NCBI RefSeq assembly: GCF_000717185.1
Contig: NZ_JNYE01000156.1
Coordinates: forward strand, 1-11,226
Reading direction: 5' to 3'
From: Kitasatospora phosalacinea
Lineage (GTDB): Bacteria > Actinomycetota > Actinomycetes > Streptomycetales > Streptomycetaceae
Length of the DNA: 11,226 nt
Shown here piece after piece: positions 7,049-11,226 of this stretch. The position numbers and the translations under genes are program-made. The stretch's first letter is position 1. Each line of letters opens with the position of its first letter. Under the pieces are notes generated by a model that did no database searches, had not been told where the DNA came from, and worked only from the letters and a program-made list of their open reading frames with translations.

Positions 7049-7414
7049 ATGTCGAACCCTGACGGGCTGCTCGTCGACATCGCCACGATGGTGGAGTCCG
7101 AGCACAGCAACCAGATGTCCGTGACGGTGGTGGTTCCCGGTGCGGTGATCACCGGCAGGCTCGCCCCGGTGGCCCTGTGGTGGGAGCGGGTCGCCGACGT
7201 CCTGCAGACCTCCGACCACCTGAAACCGTTTGCCGCCCTGTTCGCCCCGCCCCCCGACGGCGGCGACCCCGAGCCCCCCACCCACCTCCACCTCCACCGG
7301 GCCCGCATCCTGCAGGGCGACTTCGGCCTACCGCACACCGGCGGCATGTACCGGATCGCCATCGCGGACATCAGCGCCTGGTCGGTCGGCGACCTCAGTT
7401 ACTCCGACGGCTGA
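7049..7414 (+). CDS. Small GvpU-like protein
   Basis: 121-aa soluble protein without signal peptide or membrane segment. It resembles the gas vesicle accessory protein GvpU as I remember the Priestia megaterium sequence. Parallels include PGAVITGRL (30-38; GvpU has a GAVISG segment), an aromatic/acidic helix after it (WWERVADVL), HLHLHRARILQGD (79-91), and a C-terminal MYRIAIADISAWSVGDLS segment. A variable Pro/Gly/Asp-rich stretch (67-75) occupies the place where GvpU has a low-complexity insert. GvpU is not a structural vesicle protein; a role in vesicle clustering has been reported for it. No other gvp gene is in the window, so here it is an orphan and may have another job. It is transcribed divergently from the glucanase operon and closed by its own terminator. 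The assignment is by eye; a conserved hypothetical protein is the fallback. Confidence 0.6.
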   Translation: MSNPDGLLVDIATMVESEHSNQMSVTVVVPGAVITGRLAPVALWWERVADVLQTSDHLKPFAALFAPPPDGGDPEPPTHLHLHRARILQGDFGLPHTGGMYRIAIADISAWSVGDLSYSDG

Positions 7415-7445
7415 CCGGCCCCCGACCGAAGACCCGCCAGTACCC

Positions 7446-7481
7446 GAGCGCCCGCCGGACCGGAAGGTCCGGCGGGCGCTC
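7446..7481 (+). terminator. Hairpin terminator after the GvpU-like gene
   Basis: Positions 7446-7461 and 7466-7481 form a perfect 16-bp stem closed by a GGAA (GNRA-type) tetraloop, 31 bp past the stop codon at 7414. Only a short pyrimidine stretch follows. It separates this gene from the methyltransferase. Confidence 0.8.
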
Positions 7482-7598
7482 CTCCGTTCCCGCCGCCCGG
7501 CGCACCGCCGAGCACTTCCGGCTCCGCGCCCTGCCCCCGGCGGACCCCGACTGCTTCCGCGCCGCCGGCAGCCGAGAAGCCAGGTGTTGAATGGGCCC

Positions 7599-8537
7599 AT
7601 GGGCGAGAACGGGCGGAGCCAGCAGGACGGGCAGGACGGGCAGGACGGGCAGGACGGGCAGCGGGCGCGCGCGGCGAGCCGGACAGCGGTGCTGGTCTGC
7701 CAGGGGCGGGCCGCCGCGGACGGGCGGGCCGCGGTGGGGCGGTTCGCCGACCCGGTGGCGGTGCGGCTGCTGCGGGCCGAGGAGCGGACGGTGGTCGAGC
7801 AGGTCCGCGCGGGCACGCCGCCGCAGGGCTGGCGGGAACGCACCGGCTACGAGAGCGTCCGCGCCTGCGCCGAGGTCGCCGTCCCGCGGACGGTCGCCAT
7901 CGACGAGGCGCTGCGGGAACGGACCGGCAGCCAACTCGTCGTCCTCGGCGCCGGGTTGGACACCCGCGCCTGGCGGCTCGCCGACCTCGCCCGGACCGAC
8001 GTCTGGGAGGTCGACCACCCCGCCTCCCAGCAGGACAAGCGCACCCGCCTGGCCGCCGCCGGAGCCGAACCCGCCGCCCGCTCCGTCCACTTCACCGCCG
8101 TCGACTTCGCCGTCGACGACCTCGCCACCGCCCTGGCCGACGCCGGACACGACCCCGCCGCCCCCACCACCTGGCTGTGGGAGGGCGTCGTCCCCTACCT
8201 CACCCGCGAACAGGTGCGCGCCACCCTCGCCGCACTCGCCGGACGCACCGCCCCCGGCAGCGCACTCGTCCTCAACTACCAGGCCCCGTCCGCGAAAGCC
8301 GCCGCCGGACGCCTGCTCACCCGCCTGCTCGGCAACTCCGTCACCGCGGGCGAACCCTGGCGCTCCCTGTGGAAGCCGCAGCAACTGGCCGCCCTGCTCG
8401 CCGAGCACGGCTTCCGAACCACCGCCGACCACGACCTGCTCACCCTCGCCCGCCCCCTCGACACCCCCGCCCACGGCCGCACCTCCCTGCGCACCGGCCG
8501 GGTCGCCGTCGCGATCACCGCCGCCGAGCACCGCTGA
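7599..8537 (+). CDS. Class I SAM-dependent methyltransferase, LCMT/TIGR00027-like
   Basis: Predicted cytoplasmic S-adenosylmethionine-dependent methyltransferase, 312 aa, of the leucine carboxyl methyltransferase-like family common in actinomycetes. LGAGLDTRAWRL (116-127) is the family's SAM-binding motif I. EVDHPASQQDKRTRL (137-151) is the acidic loop contacting the ribose plus its conserved follow-on. WLWEGVVPYL (192-201) is the motif near the active site. The substrate is unknown; relatives include O-methyltransferases of secondary metabolism. Residues 9-21 are a Gln-Asp-Gly repeat from a 9-bp DNA repeat, and family similarity begins only after it, so the exact start is uncertain. I chose the ATG at 7599. 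An in-frame GTG (7584) or TTG (7587) just upstream are alternatives, and none has a good ribosome-binding site. The gene stands alone, between a terminator and a convergent antiporter gene. Confidence 0.87.
   Translation: MGENGRSQQDGQDGQDGQDGQRARAASRTAVLVCQGRAAADGRAAVGRFADPVAVRLLRAEERTVVEQVRAGTPPQGWRERTGYESVRACAEVAVPRTVAIDEALRERTGSQLVVLGAGLDTRAWRLADLARTDVWEVDHPASQQDKRTRLAAAGAEPAARSVHFTAVDFAVDDLATALADAGHDPAAPTTWLWEGVVPYLTREQVRATLAALAGRTAPGSALVLNYQAPSAKAAAGRLLTRLLGNSVTAGEPWRSLWKPQQLAALLAEHGFRTTADHDLLTLARPLDTPAHGRTSLRTGRVAVAITAAEHR
7623..7658 (+). repeat. 9-bp in-frame tandem repeat (QDG)4
   Basis: Four perfect copies of CAGGACGGG run from 7623 to 7658, with a partial fifth (CAG). They are in frame with the methyltransferase and encode Gln-Asp-Gly repeats at residues 9-20. 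The perfect identity points to recent slippage. Confidence 0.85.
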
Positions 8538-8605
8538 CCGGAGACCGAACGGTCCCGCGGGCAGCGCAGTTCGGCCGACCGGTGCCAGCTTCCCCCTGTG
8601 CCGGT

Positions 8606-8630
8606 GCACCGCACCGCACCGCACCGCACC
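8606..8630. repeat. 5-bp tandem repeat (GCACC)5
   Basis: Five perfect head-to-tail GCACC units, followed by a diverged sixth, 69 bp after the methyltransferase stop codon. No function is evident; it is probably a replication-slippage product. Confidence 0.75.
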
Positions 8631-8647
8631 GACGCGTCACCGAGAGG

Positions 8648-8779
8648 GTGAGGCCCATCTCTGCCGGGCCGCCGACCGAACCGGCTGCTGCCGACGGCGG
8701 TCCGGACCGCTGCGGCATCCTGGCCGCCGCGGTCTCCGGCCACCGCTACCCCCGGGTGCACGCCCCCGCCGCCGACTGA
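8648..8779 (+). CDS. Possible small unidentified ORF
   Basis: A GTG-initiated frame encodes 43 residues (MRPISAGPPTEPAA to VHAPAAD) and ends in TGA. About 88 percent of third positions are G or C, as in real genes here, and a GPDRCGILAAAVSGHRYPRVH segment looks protein-like. Against it, the purine run GAGAGG abuts the GTG with no spacing, no family is recognised, and the same frame is open for a long way upstream as a shadow of the methyltransferase gene. It could be the tail of a decayed gene. Confidence 0.2.
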   Translation: MRPISAGPPTEPAAADGGPDRCGILAAAVSGHRYPRVHAPAAD

Positions 8780-8800
8780 GCCCGCACCGACCGACCCGGA

Positions 8801-8830
8801 CCGCCCGTCGCGGACGACCACGACGGGCGG
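8801..8830. terminator. Hairpin terminator between convergent genes
   Basis: Positions 8801-8810 and 8821-8830 form a perfect 10-bp stem (CCGCCCGTCG) with a 10-nt loop, about 60 bp past the antiporter stop codon and roughly 260 bp past the methyltransferase stop. It most likely ends the antiporter transcript and may act on both strands. Confidence 0.5.
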
Positions 8831-8832
8831 CA

Positions 8833-8877
8833 GGAGCGGACGGAGCGGACGGAGCGGCAGGAGCGGACGGAGCGGTC
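8833..8877. repeat. 9-bp tandem repeat, five units
   Basis: Five 9-bp units start at 8833, 8842, 8851, 8860 and 8869. Units 1, 2 and 4 are GGAGCGGAC; the others differ in their last two bases. The array sits between the hairpin and the antiporter stop codon and is outside any supported gene. Confidence 0.8.
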
Positions 8878-8891
8878 GGCGTGACGGTGCG

Positions 8892-10106
8892 TCAGACGTG
8901 GACGCCCGGTTCCTCGGGGAGGGGCCGGGCCTCCGCCGCGGCCGCCCGGTCGTCGCGGCGGGTGAGGCGGGCGGCCAGCGGCTCGGTCCAACGGGCGGCC
9001 AGCGGGCCGATGATGACGAGCAGCAGGACGTACGCGGTGGCGAGCGGGCCGAGGGAGGGTTCGACGCCCGCGGCGACGGCGAGCCCGGCGATGACGATCG
9101 AGAACTCGCCGCGGGCGACCAGCGCGCCGCCCGCCCGCCAGCGTCCCTTGGCGGCGATGCCCGCCCGGCGGGCGGCCCAGTAGCCGGTGGCGACCTTGGT
9201 GAGGGCGGTGGCCACGGCCAGCGCCAGGGCGGGCAGCAGCACCGGCGGGATGCTGGCCGGGTGGGTGTTCAGGCCGAAGAAGACGAAGAAGACCGCGGCG
9301 AACAGGTCGCGCAGCGGGCTGAGCAGGGTGTGCGCGCCCTCCGCGGCCTCGCCGGACAGCGCGATGCCGACCAGGAACGCGCCGACCGCCGCGGACACCT
9401 GGAGCTTCTGCGCGATCCCCGCGACCAGCAGGGTCAGGCCCAGCACCACCAGCAGCAGCTTCTCCGGGTCGTCGTGGGAGACGAAGCGCGAGATCAGCCG
9501 CCCGTACCGCAGTGCGACGAACAGCACCGCGCCCGCGGTCGCCAGGGCGACGGCCAGCGTGATGCTGCCCACCAGCAGCCCGGCGCCCGCCAGCAGGGCG
9601 GTCAGGATCGGCAGGTAGACCGCCATCGCCAGGTCCTCCAGCACCAGGATGCTCAGGATCACCGGCGTCTCCCGGTTGCCGAGCCGTCCCAGGTCGCCGA
9701 GCACCTTCGCGATCACCCCGGACGAGGAGATCCAGGTGACCCCCGCCAGCACGACCGCCGCGACCGGCCCCCAGCCCAGCAGCAGCGCCATCGCCGCACC
9801 GGGCAGCGCGTTGAGGACGAAGTCGACGATCCCGGCCGGGTACTGGCTCTTCAGGTTGGTCACCAGGTCGGCCGCGGTGTACTCGAGGCCGAGCATCAGC
9901 AGCAGCAGGATCACGCCGATCTCGGCGCCGGTCGCGACGAACTCCTCACTGGCACTGAGCGGCAGCAACCCGCCGTGGCCGAACGCGAGCCCGCCGAGCA
10001 GGTAGAGCGGGATGGGCGAGAGGCCGTACCGGGAGCCCAGGCGGCCCAGCAGCCCCAGGGCGAGGATGATCGCGCCGAGTTCGATGAAGACGGTGGCGGT
10101 CTGCAA
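8892..10106 (-). CDS. cpeB: CPA2-family cation:proton antiporter (CpeB/KhtU-like)
   Basis: Integral membrane cation:proton antiporter of the CPA2 family, 404 aa, with about a dozen hydrophobic segments, exchanging Na+ or K+ for protons. Family signatures are SSSGVIAKVL (127-136), LVLEDLAM with E157/D158 (154-161), and RGEFSIVIA (332-340). It lacks the C-terminal nucleotide-binding RCK domain of KefB/KefC, as expected when a separate subunit regulates it. That subunit is encoded upstream (10421-10906), matching the CpeA/CpeB pair of Streptomyces venezuelae and KhtT/KhtU of Bacillus. The start codon is TTG (10104-10106), with AAGGTG about 5 nt upstream. An in-frame stop 19 bp upstream (10125-10127) rules out any earlier start. 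The 314 bp separating it from its partner contain a transposase relic, which may disturb co-expression. The ion specificity cannot be read from sequence. The remaining genes of the S. venezuelae cpe operon are not present downstream. Confidence 0.92.
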   Translation of the reverse strand: MQTATVFIELGAIILALGLLGRLGSRYGLSPIPLYLLGGLAFGHGGLLPLSASEEFVATGAEIGVILLLLMLGLEYTAADLVTNLKSQYPAGIVDFVLNALPGAAMALLLGWGPVAAVVLAGVTWISSSGVIAKVLGDLGRLGNRETPVILSILVLEDLAMAVYLPILTALLAGAGLLVGSITLAVALATAGAVLFVALRYGRLISRFVSHDDPEKLLLVVLGLTLLVAGIAQKLQVSAAVGAFLVGIALSGEAAEGAHTLLSPLRDLFAAVFFVFFGLNTHPASIPPVLLPALALAVATALTKVATGYWAARRAGIAAKGRWRAGGALVARGEFSIVIAGLAVAAGVEPSLGPLATAYVLLLVIIGPLAARWTEPLAARLTRRDDRAAAAEARPLPEEPGVHV

Positions 10107-10109
10107 GCG

Positions 10110-10420
10110 TTCACCTTCGTTCTCTCAGGAAGCTCCGGCCTTCGAGGCGAGGAGGAGCGGGTTCTTGGCTGCTGGCCGCGAAGCGGCGGGACGGTTTTCG
10201 CGGTTGTCGGTGCAGGGCGTGGTCAGTGGCCCCGGGCGGACTGGCGGCGTGCGTCTCCGGTGCTCCTTCCGCCTGTATCCGACGAAGCATCAACAACCTT
10301 TGCTCGCGAGGACGTTCGGGTGCGCGCAGGTGGTGCACAATGACTGGACGGCCGGTGAGGCCCGGTGCGGAAGCACCGCGCCGGGCACGGCCCGTTGAAC
10401 GAGGAACCCAGGGGAGGGCG
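10110..10420 (+). mobile_element. Decayed IS200/IS605-type element (tnpB relic)
   Basis: This insert lies between the antiporter and its regulator. On the strand opposite to them it carries a tnpB start region, then after a deletion what looks like a tnpB tail. A small hairpin at 10175-10187 (5-bp stem, GAA loop) upstream of the tnpB fragment, and another at 10363-10378 (6-bp stem, GGAA tetraloop) near its end, could be remnants of the subterminal hairpins of such elements or of the 3' guide-RNA (omega RNA) region. No tnpA is present. The true ends are not defined by the sequence, so the boundaries are approximate. Confidence 0.5.
10249..10398 (+). pseudogene. tnpB: tnpB N-terminal fragment, internally deleted
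   Basis: Forty-nine codons from GTG to TGA. RLRCSFRLYPT, then LLARTFGCAQVVHNDW, is the characteristic N-terminus of TnpB, the RNA-guided nuclease of IS200/IS605 elements (compare FRLYPTxxQ and FGCARxVxND in intact copies). After NDW the similarity stops and a short Cys/Gly/Arg stretch leads to a stop. In the next frame (about 10395-10440) LNEEPRGGRQSLPRI resembles the C-terminal tail of streptomycete TnpB (typically a KQEPR-like run). The roughly 350 central residues, including the RuvC nuclease and zinc-finger regions, are therefore missing and the tail is frameshifted. No active protein is expected. The N-terminal match is convincing; the C-terminal one is weak. Confidence 0.65.
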
Positions 10421-10906
10421 TCAATCCCTGCCGAGGATCACGGCGGCGGCGTCCACGCCCTCGCGGGTGCCGATCAGGATGAGGGTGTCCCCGCCGGCCA
10501 GGCGGAAGTTCGGGGCGGGGGAGGGGACGGCGCCGGTGCGGCGCAGGACGGCGACGACGGAGACGCCGGTGTCGGTGCGCATCCGGGTGTCGCCCAGGGC
10601 GCGGCCGTTCCAGTGCGAGCCGCCGGAGAGTTCGACGCGTTCGGCGACCAGGCCGAGGCCGGAGGTGTGCAGCACGTTGGGGCTGTGGTGGGAGGGGGTC
10701 AGGGCGTCGACGAGGGCGGCCGACTCACTCTCCGTCAGGTGCAGCGAGTGGGCGCAGGCGTCCGGGTCCTCGCGGCGGTAGGTGTTGAGGGTGCGGGTGC
10801 CGTCCCGGTGGGCGATCACCGAGACGTGCTGCCGTTCCCGGGTGGTCAGGTCGTACTGCACGCCGATGCCGGGCAGCGGGGTCGATTGCATGCGTGGTAC
10901 GGGCAC
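10421..10906 (-). CDS. cpeA: RCK_C (TrkA-C) regulatory subunit of the cation:proton antiporter (CpeA/KhtT-like)
   Basis: Cytoplasmic regulator of the downstream CPA2 antiporter, 161 aa. The N-terminal part (LPGIGVQYDL, residues 11-20) matches the KhtT/CpeA N-domain. The C-terminal ~80 residues (GLVAERVELSGGSHWNGRALGDTRMR to the end) form an RCK_C domain, with the core SVVAVLRR and GDTLILIGT. In Streptomyces venezuelae the equivalent CpeA binds c-di-AMP through RCK_C, coupling the nucleotide to ion export; that function is transferred by family. I chose the GTG at 10904-10906, which has AAGG about 10 nt upstream. An ATG 15 bp downstream (10889-10891) would give an N-terminus closer to the family but has no ribosome-binding site. 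It is the first gene of the operon, with cpeB 314 bp downstream beyond a transposon relic. A possible sigma-E-like promoter lies about 100 bp upstream. Confidence 0.88.
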   Translation of the reverse strand: MPVPRMQSTPLPGIGVQYDLTTRERQHVSVIAHRDGTRTLNTYRREDPDACAHSLHLTESESAALVDALTPSHHSPNVLHTSGLGLVAERVELSGGSHWNGRALGDTRMRTDTGVSVVAVLRRTGAVPSPAPNFRLAGGDTLILIGTREGVDAAAVILGRD

Positions 10907-11003
10907 GGGAGGGATCCCTTCGGCGCGGTACGGGCGGCGTGGTTGGTTCGTACCACCTTTTCAGAGGTGGGCCCGCGGCCGAAAGGGGTCAAGGCAGGGT
11001 AAA

Positions 11004-11027
11004 GACTTCGTCAAGGAGTGGCGTTCC
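11004..11027 (-). promoter_or_regulatory. Candidate extracytoplasmic-function sigma promoter for cpeA
   Basis: On the minus strand GGAAC (11027-11023) is followed after 16 bp by GTC (11006-11004), the pattern of Streptomyces sigma-E (cell-envelope stress) promoters. It would give a ~90-nt leader containing a small hairpin (10953-10958 with 10965-10970). The motif is short, so a chance match is quite possible. No good housekeeping promoter is seen in this gap. Confidence 0.3.
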
Positions 11028-11057
11028 TCACGCCCGCCGCCCGGACGTGCAAGGGCA

Positions 11058-11099
11058 CCGGCCGCAGACCTCCTCCGGGGGTAGGGGGTCTGCGGCCGG
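11058..11099 (-). terminator. Hairpin terminator of the right-edge gene
   Basis: Positions 11058-11070 and 11087-11099 form a perfect 13-bp stem, extendable by three pairs (one G-U), closing on a ~10-nt loop. It lies 28 bp past the stop codon of the partial gene at the right edge and before the cpeA promoter region, so it insulates the two units. Confidence 0.7.
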
Positions 11100-11127
11100 C
11101 GTTCAGGGGGCGGGTCTCCGCCGGGGA

Positions 11128-11226
11128 TCAGTCCAGGTCGTCGCCGAAGTCGGGGCGGACGCCCCGGGCGAACTGGATCTCGTCGTTGGAGGTGCCCGCG
11201 GCGACCATCGGCCAGACCATCGCGTC
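11128..11226 (-). CDS. C-terminal end of an unidentified gene (partial)
   Basis: The last 32 codons and TGA stop of a minus-strand gene that begins beyond the right edge. The tail reads [16 protein letters not shown] followed by [16 protein letters not shown]. It is acidic at the very end and has high G/C third positions like the other genes here. I do not recognise the family from this fragment. A strong hairpin terminator follows the stop codon, which supports a real gene end. Confidence 0.6.
   Translation of the reverse strand, partial: DAMVWPMVAAGTSNDEIQFARGVRPDFGDDLD

Larger units (their letters stand above)
8538..8891. other. 354-bp gap between convergent genes: short repeats, a small ORF and a hairpin
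   Basis: This stretch separates the methyltransferase stop from the antiporter stop. It holds five perfect GCACC units (8606-8630), a possible 43-aa reading frame (8648-8779), a hairpin (8801-8830) and five 9-bp units (8833-8877). No known family is recognised in any frame. Confidence 0.6.

Noticed and set aside
7230..7598. A longer methyltransferase starting at 7230.
   Set aside because: It would overlap the GvpU-like gene and run through a 16-bp-stem terminator, and family similarity begins well after 7599.
7591..7600. Perfect palindrome ATGGGCCCAT at the methyltransferase start, considered as an operator.
   Set aside because: Only 10 bp, a single copy, and easily produced by chance around GGGCCC in this composition.
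10365..10781. A 138-codon plus-strand frame running from the tnpB relic into cpeA.
   Set aside because: Apart from its first codons, which may be the tnpB tail, it is antisense to the well-supported cpeA gene and has no recognisable domain.

Overview
The window is very GC-rich (coding third positions are almost all G or C), uses GTG and TTG starts, and carries Streptomyces-type families (discoidin-tailed secreted glycosidases, a c-di-AMP-type RCK_C/CPA2 antiporter pair, a TIGR00027-type methyltransferase). It most resembles a chromosomal segment of a Streptomyces or Kitasatospora relative. I identified no intact mobile element and no RNA gene.

Layout, left to right. (1) A flavin-dependent, limonene-monooxygenase-like oxidoreductase (+, 105-1295), ending in a strong hairpin and a six-unit 16-bp tandem repeat. 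(2) A convergent two-gene operon on the minus strand: a secreted GH64-type beta-1,3-glucanase (4971-6812) followed 41 bp later by a secreted GH3 beta-glucosidase (1459-4929). The first carries two, the second three, F5/8C (discoidin, CBM32-like) domains. A promoter with a perfect TTGACA -35 box lies upstream, flanked by two GAGCGCTC-centred palindromes of the CebR/LacI-family type. (3) Divergently, a small GvpU-like gene (+, 7049-7414) that looks leaderless, closed by a 16-bp-stem terminator. (4) A class I SAM methyltransferase (+, 7599-8537) with an N-terminal QDG repeat. (5) A 354-bp gap with short repeats and a hairpin. (6) On the minus strand, a CPA2 cation:proton antiporter (8892-10106) and its RCK_C regulatory subunit (10421-10906), separated by a 314-bp insert holding a decayed tnpB relic of an IS200/IS605-type element. 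(7) At the right edge, the last 32 codons of an unidentified minus-strand gene.

How the genes work together. The GH64 and GH3 enzymes form a plausible extracellular beta-1,3-glucan (laminarin, curdlan or fungal wall) pathway: GH64 cuts the polymer into oligosaccharides and GH3 trims these to glucose. The discoidin domains probably bind the substrate, and a sugar-responsive LacI-family repressor probably controls both genes. The RCK_C/CPA2 pair matches the Streptomyces CpeA/CpeB (Bacillus KhtT/KhtU) arrangement, in which c-di-AMP binding to the RCK_C subunit controls ion export.

I found no convincing evidence for a wholly new system. The observations most worth a second look are the tnpB relic splitting the antiporter operon, the twin-operator promoter, the shared DNA of the discoidin domains, the orphan GvpU-like gene and the cluster of short tandem repeats.
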